Origin: a virus
Length of the DNA stretch: 53,667 nucleotides
Virus record (IMG/VR): IMGVR_UViG_3300031986_000023
Location: 1 to 53,667 of that record
Reading direction: 5' to 3' (one strand)
Below are positions 47,870-53,667 of the stretch, one piece after another. Position 1 is the stretch's first letter, and each line of letters begins with the position of its first letter. The notes beneath the pieces are model-generated. The model searched no databases. It had not been told where the DNA came from and was given only the letters and a program-made list of their open reading frames with translations. The position numbers and the translations under genes are program-made.

Positions 47870-49182
47870 GCCTTCGCGCCGCATCCTGTTTTTCCGGCAT
47901 CGGCGCCCCCGAACTCGGCGGGCCGCAATTCGAATGGCTGTGGCACGCCGAGGTGGAGAAATTCCCGTCGGCTGTCATGGCCACGCGCTTCCCCGATAGC
48001 ACGAACCTTGGCGACGTGACGGCCGACGACTTCCTGCAACGCGCATCGGCGTTCGGTCGGCTCGATTTGCTCGTCGGCGGCCCGCCCTGTCAGGATTTCA
48101 GTGTTGCGGGCCTTCGCGCCGGCGTGGCTGGTGATCGCGGCAACCTCTCCCTCCGTTTCATGGAAATCGCTCATGCAATTAGACCTCGAAACCTTCTTGT
48201 CGAAAACGTCCCCGGCTGGCTCAACATGCCCGACAACGCGTTCGGCTGTTTCCTGGGCGCACTTGTCGGAGCAGATGATGCCCTGTGTTCGCCACTCGAC
48301 GGAAAGTGGCCCAGTGCAGGTATGGTTGCCGGGCCAAGGGCACGGGCTGCATGGCGGGTTTTCGACGCTCAATATTTCGGAGTGGCCCAACGACGCCGCC
48401 GTGTGTTCGTTGTCGCAGATTTTGGAGAAGGGGCCGATCCCGCAGCGGTTCTTTTTGAGCGCAAAGGCGTGTCAGGGAATTCTCCGCCGCGCCGAGAAAC
48501 GGGGCAAGGAACTGCCGGAACAATTAGCGCGCGCACTCAAGGCGGTGGCGGACTTGGGACCGACTTCGAACTTGGAGGCGGCTTAGTCCAGTGGCCTGCT
48601 GAAATCGCAGGGACGCTCAACACGCACCTTGGCGACAAGCAGGGGCTTGAGGATCAGCACATCAACGGCGGTTGCGGCCATTTCATCGCCCGCAGCCTTC
48701 GCGGCGAAGGCTTCGACGCCAGCGAGGATGGAACGGGGCGCGGGACGCCGATTGTGCCGGTGGCGTTCTCGAGCAAAGATTATGGCAACGACGCGACCGA
48801 CGATCTTTCGCCGACGCTGCGGAGCATGGGGCACGACAAGAGCCATGCGAACGGCGGCGGGCAGATGGCGGTGGCCCAACCCGTCGCCTTCATGGAAAAC
48901 CAGCAGGGCGCCGTCTGGGAAGCCGATGTGTTTCAGGCGCTCAATCGCGGCGGTGGGAAGCCGGGGCAGTCCTATCCGGCTGTTCGCGAGGGCTGGCAAG
49001 TCCGGCGCCTCACCCCGACAGAATGCCACCGCCTACAGGGCTTCCCCGACGACCATTGCGCGATCCAGCATCGCGGCAAGATCGCAGCCGACGGTCCGCA
49101 GTACAAGGCGCTCGGCAACAGCTGGGCCGTTCCCAACGGCGCCTGGATTATCGGGCGCATCGCAGAAAGATTGGCAGCATGA
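47866..49182 (+). CDS. dcm: C5-cytosine DNA methyltransferase
   Basis: 438 residues. Motif I FSGIGAPELG (9-18), catalytic PCQ in GGPPCQDFS (Cys75), ENV (113-115), QRRRR (175-179), a target region containing GTISARTQGGGGLGTDFELGGGL and C-terminal motifs RRLTPTECHRLQGFP and YKALGNSWAVP. All canonical motifs of C5 methyltransferases are present. Orphan: no restriction endonuclease in the region. Residues about 103-240 are overprinted by another reading frame. GTG start overlaps the previous stop. Confidence 0.95.
   Translation: MSLRAASCFSGIGAPELGGPQFEWLWHAEVEKFPSAVMATRFPDSTNLGDVTADDFLQRASAFGRLDLLVGGPPCQDFSVAGLRAGVAGDRGNLSLRFMEIAHAIRPRNLLVENVPGWLNMPDNAFGCFLGALVGADDALCSPLDGKWPSAGMVAGPRARAAWRVFDAQYFGVAQRRRRVFVVADFGEGADPAAVLFERKGVSGNSPPRRETGQGTAGTISARTQGGGGLGTDFELGGGLVQWPAEIAGTLNTHLGDKQGLEDQHINGGCGHFIARSLRGEGFDASEDGTGRGTPIVPVAFSSKDYGNDATDDLSPTLRSMGHDKSHANGGGQMAVAQPVAFMENQQGAVWEADVFQALNRGGGKPGQSYPAVREGWQVRRLTPTECHRLQGFPDDHCAIQHRGKIAADGPQYKALGNSWAVPNGAWIIGRIAERLAA
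48173..48586 (+). CDS. Overprinted phage protein inside methyltransferase gene
   Basis: 137 residues in the +1 frame of the methyltransferase. STLNISEWPNDAAVCSLSQ and then LSAKACQGILRRAEKRGKELP match, in my memory, a recurrent phage protein family. Starts MQLDLETFLSKTSPAGST, also seen as start of such proteins. The overlap covers the ENV and QRRRR motifs of the enzyme. A random frame would not give this. ATG at 48173 has GGAA about 9 nt upstream. Function unknown. Confidence 0.7.
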   Translation: MQLDLETFLSKTSPAGSTCPTTRSAVSWAHLSEQMMPCVRHSTESGPVQVWLPGQGHGLHGGFSTLNISEWPNDAAVCSLSQILEKGPIPQRFFLSAKACQGILRRAEKRGKELPEQLARALKAVADLGPTSNLEAA

Positions 49183-49352
49183 AACACGCCATCCACTCCC
49201 TATTCGCCCCACCCATCCCCATCGACGACGAAGGCCGATACGCCGTCGCACCCGATGGCCCGCGCTATCATGCCGAGCCTTTGCGGGTGTTCGATACGCG
49301 GGAGCAGGCGGAGGAGTGGCGGGCGGGGCAGATTGAGGGGGTGAGGGGGTGA
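49179..49352 (+). CDS. Small phage protein, 57 aa
   Basis: ATG overlaps the methyltransferase stop. MKHAIHSLFAPPIPIDDEGRYAVAP and VFDTREQAEEWRAGQIEGV; the last part resembles a small domain with REQAEEW. The stop overlaps the next GTG. Confidence 0.6.
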   Translation: MKHAIHSLFAPPIPIDDEGRYAVAPDGPRYHAEPLRVFDTREQAEEWRAGQIEGVRG

Positions 49353-49726
49353 CGTTCCAAAGCCACATCCTGCCCGAGCACGACGTGCGGCCCTATTCGA
49401 TCGCGCAGCTGGCCAATCGATGGGGCTGCAGCGACAGCATGGTCCGCAAGCTGATCAATCAGGGCCAGTTGCAAACATTTCGCATCGGTGCGCTTATTCG
49501 CGTGAGTGCAGCCGAAGTGGAGAGGTATGAAAAATGTCCAGTGAACCCGAGCCTTATTCCGTCCAGCGATTCCGAGGCGGATTCGCCATCGTGTGGAGAG
49601 ACACTGAGGGCGGCCCCCGTCGCCGTCGTCAACTCGCCGCGACAGATCGGCCGAGCGCCGAAGCGGAAGCTCGCGTCATCTGGGAAAAAGCCGACAGTTC
49701 GCCCTGGACTGCGGGTCGTATCATGA
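49349..49726 (+). CDS. Excisionase-like helix-turn-helix protein
   Basis: 125 residues from a GTG. Residues 15-62 (YSIAQLANRWGCSDSMVRKLINQGQLQTFRIGALIRVSAAEVERYE) are a winged-helix of the excisionase/MerR type. Just before the integrase, so it is a likely recombination directionality factor. The C-terminal 64 codons overlap the integrase gene in another frame and look unstructured. Confidence 0.75.
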   Translation: MTFQSHILPEHDVRPYSIAQLANRWGCSDSMVRKLINQGQLQTFRIGALIRVSAAEVERYEKCPVNPSLIPSSDSEADSPSCGETLRAAPVAVVNSPRQIGRAPKRKLASSGKKPTVRPGLRVVS

Positions 49727-50532
49727 CGGCATACATCGCGAGCATCGCTGGCAAACCGTCTCATGTGCGGTCGCAGGACGCATGGAAGGCGATGAAGGCT
49801 TTCTGGGAAGGCGTCGACCCGGCGATCATCGACGAGAAAATGTGCAAGGATTACCGCAAGACGCGAGCAGTCAAGGATTCGACCGCGCGCTACGAGCTCA
49901 TGCGCCTGTCCACCGCGCTTAACTGGGCCGTCGATGAGAAGCATATCGAGAAGCGCGGCAAGATATGGCTGCCAGCATCGACCGAACACACGACCAAGCA
50001 TCTCACCCGCGACGAGTTCGACCAGTTCCACGACGGAATGATCGCGCCCCACGCTCGCCTCTATGCGCTCGTCGGCGTCTATACCTGCGCGCGGCCCGGT
50101 GCGATCCTCGACCTGACATGGGATCGCGTCGACTTCATGCGCCGGCAGATCAATTACAAGATCGAGGATGCGGCACAGACTCGCAAGCGCCGCGTCATCG
50201 TGCCGATCGGTCCGCGGCTGCTCGCCGCGCTGCAGGAAGCCTATTCTGCGCGCACCACGACCTTTGTCATCGAGCGCGGCGGCAAGCAGGTCGCCAACAT
50301 CAAGAAAGCGTTTCAGGCGGCCAGCGAAAGGAGCAGTGTCCATGCGACGCCGTACACGCTCCGCCACACCGGGGCAGTCTGGGCGGCCGAGGCTGGCACA
50401 CCGATGTCAGAACTGGCGCAATTCCTAGGCCACGACGACGACCGCACGACTCAAAAGCACTACGCGCGCTTCTCGCCGGACTATTTGATGAGGGTCGCCG
50501 ACGCGATCGAGCAGGGGAGGAAATCGGCATGA
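49534..50532 (+). CDS. int: Tyrosine recombinase (phage integrase)
   Basis: 332 residues. N-terminal SAM-like region (57-145) and a catalytic domain with Arg187 in TCARPGA, Arg277 in PYTLRHT (the usual first His of HxxR is Tyr274), His300 in LGHDD and nucleophile Tyr310 in KHYARFSPDYL. It would integrate the prophage into the adjoining tRNA-Pro gene. The gene points to the tRNA 3' end, 56 bp away. Starts within the excisionase-like gene (193-nt overlap). Confidence 0.95.
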   Translation: MSSEPEPYSVQRFRGGFAIVWRDTEGGPRRRRQLAATDRPSAEAEARVIWEKADSSPWTAGRIMTAYIASIAGKPSHVRSQDAWKAMKAFWEGVDPAIIDEKMCKDYRKTRAVKDSTARYELMRLSTALNWAVDEKHIEKRGKIWLPASTEHTTKHLTRDEFDQFHDGMIAPHARLYALVGVYTCARPGAILDLTWDRVDFMRRQINYKIEDAAQTRKRRVIVPIGPRLLAALQEAYSARTTTFVIERGGKQVANIKKAFQAASERSSVHATPYTLRHTGAVWAAEAGTPMSELAQFLGHDDDRTTQKHYARFSPDYLMRVADAIEQGRKSA

Positions 50533-50588
50533 AGGTTCAATTGGAACCCTCGACCCCTGTATTTCTGCGGCAAAAAGCGCGGATTTAT

Positions 50589-50620
50589 TGGTCGGGGAGA
50601 GAGGATTCGAACCTCCGGCC
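50589..50620. other. Probable attachment core (attR or attL) in tRNA 3' end
   Basis: Integrases of this type use the 3' half of a tRNA gene as attB. The integrase ends 56 bp from this tRNA 3' end, so the crossover is likely within the T-arm/acceptor segment. The matching copy is expected at the other prophage end, beyond the window. Exact core not determinable here. Confidence 0.55.
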
Positions 50621-50665
50621 CCTGCCTCCCGAAGACAGTGCTCTACCAGGCTGAGCTACTCCCCG
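50589..50665 (-). tRNA. tRNA-Pro(CGG)
   Basis: The minus strand folds as a 77-nt cloverleaf with acceptor CGGGGAG/CTCCCCG, D-arm around AGCTCAGCCTGGTAGAGC, anticodon stem CTGTC/GGCAG with loop TTCGGGA (anticodon CGG, proline), T-loop GGTTCGAATCC, discriminator A and encoded CCA. It is intact despite prophage integration, so the phage supplies or preserves the 3' end. Confidence 0.95.
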
Positions 50666-50709
50666 ACCGATCTGCGCGCCGACCGGGGTCGCCGCGAAGG
50701 CAGGGCGGT

Positions 50710-50738
50710 CCTCTAGACGCGCAATCGGCGAACTTCAA
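50710..50738 (-). promoter_or_regulatory. Candidate tRNA-Pro promoter
   Basis: On the minus strand TTGAAG (50738 to 50733), exactly 17 bp, TAGAGG (50715 to 50710), ending 44 bp before the tRNA 5' end. Spacing is ideal; the -10 matches only partly. Confidence 0.4.
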
Positions 50739-50772
50739 GCGCCAATCGGCACATTCAACAGGATTGCCGCGG

Positions 50773-51201
50773 CTACAGCATTTCGCCACTTCGAAAGCTG
50801 AAATGACCGCCCTCGACAAAAATCAGATGGTCGACAAGCTCGATGCCCAGCGTCCGCAAGAAAAGCACGGTTTCGCGGGTCGTCGCGATGTCGGCGTCGC
50901 TCGGCTGGGCAATATTCGACGGGTGATTGTGCGCCATGATGACCCGTACAACGCCACCGCCCAACAGGTTTCGCCAACATCGCGGCGGGATAATGCAGCG
51001 GCCCTTGCTATCACCGCCGACGCGTTCGAGGCGGACAAGCCGTTCGAAGGCGTCGAACCCTGCGAGGAGCAGCGTCTCGTGGTCGGCAGCGAAATGCGGA
51101 CGCAGCAGATGCCGCGCGACGTCATCTTCGGCTTCAAAAGCGATGTAGCCAGCCAGATCCGACGGACCGGGCGTATGGTCGATGGGAGCAAGCAGGGTCA
51201 T
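50773..51201 (-). CDS. RadC-like JAB/MPN domain protein
   Basis: 142 residues. MAHNHPSNIAQPSDADIATT carries the HxHPS-x6-SDxD JAMM zinc signature of the RadC JAB domain, followed by GIELVDHLIFVEGGHFSFR. Shorter than full RadC (about 220 residues) because the N-terminal helix-hairpin-helix part is absent; the first 60 residues are different. On the chromosomal side of the tRNA. Function of RadC proteins is unsettled; a role in DNA repair is not supported by recent knowledge of the family. ATG 51201 chosen as the first good start. Confidence 0.8.
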   Translation of the reverse strand: MTLLAPIDHTPGPSDLAGYIAFEAEDDVARHLLRPHFAADHETLLLAGFDAFERLVRLERVGGDSKGRCIIPPRCWRNLLGGGVVRVIMAHNHPSNIAQPSDADIATTRETVLFLRTLGIELVDHLIFVEGGHFSFRSGEML

Positions 51202-51342
51202 GGGGCTTCTCATGCGCGCGGTGATCGGGATCGCCAATCGGCGACTGCGCCGCTTTGGACGCTTTGTGACAGCATCCCGGCTGCGCCCTTGTCGGCATGG
51301 CGCGCACAGCCTAGCAAAGAGCGACCAAACCGGGAGCGAGTC

Positions 51343-52278
51343 TTGCCTGAATCCATCCATTATGAACTGCAATATCTCGACCTGATGCGCCGCATTTGGG
51401 TTGAGGGCGACGAGCGTGTCGACCGTACCGGGGTGGGGACGCGTTCGCTGTTCGGCGAAACGATGCGATTCTCGCTGAAAGACGACGCGATTCCGCTGCT
51501 GACGACGAAGCGCGTGTATTGGAAGACCGCGCTGCGCGAGCTGCTGTGGTTCCTGACCGGCGACACCAATATCCGTTCGCTGGTGTCGCAGGGCGTGAAG
51601 ATCTGGACCGACTGGCCGCTCGAAAAATATCGCAAGGCGACGGGCGAGGCGATCAGTGCCGAGGATTTCGAGGCGCGGATCATTGCCGATGACGCTTTCG
51701 CGGCCCAATGGGGCGATTTGGGGCCTGTCTATGGCCACCAGTGGGTCAACTGGCCGCGGTATGAGCCTGCGGGCGAGGGGCTGTTCCGGCGGGCCGAGCA
51801 GGGACATAACCAGATTGCGGCGCTGATTGAGGGACTGAAGACCAACCCGGGATCACGGCGGCATATATTTACCGGCTGGAACGTGGCCGATCTCGACCGC
51901 ATGGCCCTCCCGCCATGCCATATGACCTATCAATTCCACGTCCGCAGCGATGGCGGGCTGTCGTGCCTGCTGTTCCAGCGCTCGTGCGACCTGGGGCTTG
52001 GCTTTGCCTTCAATGTGTTCGAGGCGGCGCTGCTGACGCGGATGGTTGCCGATCAGTGCGGCGTGCATGCGCATGAGCTGGTCTGGACGGGCGGCGACGT
52101 GCATCTGTATCTGAATCACGCCGAGCTCGTTGAACAACAGATGGGCCGAATTCCCGACGGCGCACCGAGACTTCGCATCCTGCGACGCCCGGAAAGTATT
52201 TTTGAATATAATTTCGATGACTTCGCGGTCGAAGCTTATGCTCCGCAAGCGCATATTGCGGCGCCGGTCGCGGTCTGA
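51343..52278 (+). CDS. thyA: Thymidylate synthase
   Basis: 311 residues, converting dUMP to dTMP with methylene-tetrahydrofolate. Signature GTRSLFGETMRFSL, KIWTDWP, GPVYGHQWVNW, the catalytic Cys192 in LPPCHMTYQFHV and RSCDLGLGFAFNV, with C-terminal YNFDDFAVEAYAPQAHI. The usual C-terminal valine is preserved (PVAV). TTG start (51343) chosen because GGGAG lies 6 nt upstream and homologous proteins begin with a similar short lead to HYELQYLDLMRR. Chromosomal housekeeping gene. Confidence 0.95.
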   Translation: MPESIHYELQYLDLMRRIWVEGDERVDRTGVGTRSLFGETMRFSLKDDAIPLLTTKRVYWKTALRELLWFLTGDTNIRSLVSQGVKIWTDWPLEKYRKATGEAISAEDFEARIIADDAFAAQWGDLGPVYGHQWVNWPRYEPAGEGLFRRAEQGHNQIAALIEGLKTNPGSRRHIFTGWNVADLDRMALPPCHMTYQFHVRSDGGLSCLLFQRSCDLGLGFAFNVFEAALLTRMVADQCGVHAHELVWTGGDVHLYLNHAELVEQQMGRIPDGAPRLRILRRPESIFEYNFDDFAVEAYAPQAHIAAPVAV

Positions 52279-52287
52279 TCGCTAGCG

Positions 52288-52323
52288 TTGCATTCGTATG
52301 GCGACCGAAATAATATGTCGCCA
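52288..52323. promoter_or_regulatory. Promoter and palindrome between thyA and bkdA1
   Basis: TTGCAT (52288-52293), 17 bp, TAATAT (52311-52316) forms a plausible plus-strand promoter. The inverted repeat TGGCGAC-N11-GTCGCCA (52299-52323) spans the spacer and -10, as an operator would. It may instead act as the thyA transcript hairpin; no T-run. Confidence 0.5.
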
Positions 52324-52371
52324 CGCTGAAATATAACTAGGCGCTGATTCGCGCCGCAATGGGAAGATGAT

Positions 52372-53667
52372 ATGCCCGAAACGGATCGGCGCCCGGCGAG
52401 TAATCTGCCGCCGCTGTCGCTTCATATCCCCGAACCGCGCTATCGCCCGGGCGACACGCCCGACTTTGGCGATATTGTCGTTCCGGCCGTCGATGCGACA
52501 CCCCGCCCATCCGAGGCGACCAAGCCCGATGCAATGCGCGACCTGTGCTATGGCCTCGTCCGCGTGCTTGATTTTGACGGGGTGGCGAAGGGCCAGTGGG
52601 ATCCCAAGCTGAGCCCCGAGCGGCTGCGCACGATGCTGCGCTACATGATGCTCGTCCGCGCATTCGACGACCGCATGTTCCGCGCCCAGCGCCAGGGCAA
52701 GACCAGCTTTTACATGAAATGCACCGGTGAGGAGGCGACGTCGGTCGCCTCGACGATGGCGCTCGACCGCGGCGACATGTGTTTCCCGAGCTATCGCCAG
52801 CAGGGCATTCTGATTGCGCGGGACTATCCGCTGATCCAGATGATGAACCAGATTTACTCGAATCGCGGCGATCATCTGATGGGGCGCCAGCTGCCGATCA
52901 TGTATTCGGCGCCCGAGCATGGGTTTTTCAGCGTTTCGGGCAACCTCGCCACCCAATATCCGCAGGCGGTGGGCTGGGCGATGGCTTCGGCCTCAAAGGG
53001 CGACAGCCGCATCGCGACCGTCTGGTGCGGTGAAGGGTCGTCGGCCGAGGGGGACTTCCACTCGGCGCTGACCTTTGCGACCGTCTATAACGCGCCGGTG
53101 ATCTTCAACGTCGTCAACAACCAGTGGGCGATTTCCAGTTTCTCGGGCTTTGCCGGTGGCGAACGCACGACTTTTGCCGCGCGCGCCGTGGGCTATGGCA
53201 TTGCCGGGCTGCGCATCGACGGCAATGATCCGCTGGCGGTCTATGCCGCGACGCAATGGGCGGCGGACCGCGCGCGAACCAACAATGGACCGACGCTGAT
53301 CGAGCATTTCACCTATCGCAGCGAAGGGCATAGCACGTCGGACGATCCGACCGCCTATCGCCCCGCCGAAGAACCGACGATCTGGCCGTTCGGCGATCCG
53401 ATTGCGCGGCTGCGCCAGCATCTCGAAACGCTCGGCGAATGGGATGACGAGCGGCATGAGGCGCAACGGACCGAACTCGAAGATTTGGTAAAAACAACCC
53501 AAAAGCAATCGGAAAAGCTCGGTATTTTGGGACACGGTATGCACCAGCCGTTCGAAACGATGTTCCAGGATGTGTTTGAGGACATGCCCTGGCACCTCAA
53601 GGAACAATGCACGCAGATGCTCGCCGAACAGGAAGCGAAGTTTGGACCCGACTGGAAGCCCGAGTGA
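52372..53667 (+). CDS. bkdA1: Branched-chain 2-oxoacid dehydrogenase E1 alpha subunit
   Basis: 431 residues, ending with the window. MLRYMMLVRAFDDRMFRAQRQGK, YMKCTGEEATSVASTMALDRGDMCFPSYRQQG and the thiamine diphosphate region CGEGSSAEGDFHSALTFATVYNAPVIFNVVNNQWAISS are diagnostic for E1 alpha of the 2-oxoisovalerate dehydrogenase complex, which decarboxylates the oxoacids from Val, Leu and Ile. The Ser-rich regulatory loop SEGHSTSDDPTAYR is present. GGGAAG precedes the ATG. The beta subunit should follow outside the window. Confidence 0.93.
   Translation: MPETDRRPASNLPPLSLHIPEPRYRPGDTPDFGDIVVPAVDATPRPSEATKPDAMRDLCYGLVRVLDFDGVAKGQWDPKLSPERLRTMLRYMMLVRAFDDRMFRAQRQGKTSFYMKCTGEEATSVASTMALDRGDMCFPSYRQQGILIARDYPLIQMMNQIYSNRGDHLMGRQLPIMYSAPEHGFFSVSGNLATQYPQAVGWAMASASKGDSRIATVWCGEGSSAEGDFHSALTFATVYNAPVIFNVVNNQWAISSFSGFAGGERTTFAARAVGYGIAGLRIDGNDPLAVYAATQWAADRARTNNGPTLIEHFTYRSEGHSTSDDPTAYRPAEEPTIWPFGDPIARLRQHLETLGEWDDERHEAQRTELEDLVKTTQKQSEKLGILGHGMHQPFETMFQDVFEDMPWHLKEQCTQMLAEQEAKFGPDWKPE

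Larger units (their letters stand above)
1..50590. mobile_element. Prophage (lambda-like, long-tailed), right part
   Basis: A complete set of virion, lysis, immunity and recombination genes runs without any bacterial housekeeping gene from the window start to the integrase, and stops at the 3' end of a tRNA-Pro gene. Terminase, portal, capsid, tail tube, frameshifted tail chaperone, tape measure and tail-tip genes all appear intact, so the element may be functional. The left boundary is not visible: no second copy of the tRNA 3' segment is found near position 1, so the left attachment site lies outside the window. Right boundary placed at the tRNA by inference. Confidence 0.93.

Noticed and set aside
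47067-48390. Two long minus-strand frames over cupin and methyltransferase genes
   Set aside because: Both oppose genes with clear motifs and coupled starts.
49459-50367. 302-codon minus-strand frame
   Set aside because: Complement of the integrase gene, which carries all catalytic residues.
50773-51201. Phage origin for the RadC-like gene
   Set aside because: It lies beyond the tRNA attachment site on the chromosomal side, so it is treated as host DNA even though RadC-like genes are frequent on mobile elements.
1-53667. CRISPR array or insertion sequence
   Set aside because: No regularly spaced palindromic repeats with unique spacers and no transposase were found; the only tandem arrays are coding.

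Overview
The window is the right-hand part of an integrated tailed phage (prophage) joined to chromosomal DNA of an alphaproteobacterium. The chromosomal genes (thyA with a TTG start, bkdA1), the high GC content and the style of the phage proteins point to Sphingomonadales, perhaps a Sphingopyxis relative. That assignment is inference from remembered protein families. The prophage runs from position 1 (its left end lies outside the window) to the 3' end of a tRNA-Pro gene at 50589-50665, the likely integration site. Chromosomal genes follow: a RadC-like protein, thymidylate synthase and the E1 alpha subunit of branched-chain 2-oxoacid dehydrogenase.

Layout. (1) 1-4061, plus strand: a DUF5131 gene, a divergent ribbon-helix-helix gene with a palindromic operator, then a tightly coupled operon of small phage genes ending at a hairpin. 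(2) 4058-40690, minus strand, read right to left: cro-like regulator, SNF2-type helicase and DNA methyltransferase, DUF2303 and small genes, replication region (VRR-NUC nuclease, replisome-organiser-like protein), terminase small and large subunits, portal, DUF2213 protease/scaffold candidate, cement protein, major capsid protein, a strong terminator, neck genes, tail terminator, tail tube, tail assembly chaperones with a classic -1 frameshift site, tape measure, tail tip proteins, tailspike, and a lysis cassette (endolysin, holin, nested Rz/Rz1 spanins). This is a lambda-like long-tailed (siphovirus) architecture. (3) 40690-41727: immunity region with a LexA/CI-type repressor and at least four operator sites of the form TGCGA-N3-TCGCA flanking it. 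(4) 41727-50532, plus strand: early right operon with a RecT/Bet-type annealing protein, Ref-like nuclease, DUF1367 protein, a Trp/Ala-repeat protein, cupin, C5-cytosine methyltransferase, an excisionase-like protein and the tyrosine integrase.

How it works together: the repressor at 40784 probably silences a leftward promoter in front of cro and a rightward promoter at 41633; these two share an identical 21-bp segment with the operator lying between -35 and -10. On induction the leftward transcript would express replication, head, tail and lysis genes and the rightward transcript recombination, DNA modification and excision genes. Nearly every gene junction is a 1-8 nt ATGA, GTGA or TGATG overlap, so translation is heavily coupled.

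The most notable points are an overprinted gene in the +1 frame inside the cytosine methyltransferase (48173-48586), the -1 frameshift site at 15761-15767, the paired promoter/operator elements of the immunity region, a palindromic 15-bp motif present in front of both the portal and the tail-tube genes, a 722-residue low-complexity structural protein in the head region, and several genes shorter than 60 codons with good translational context.
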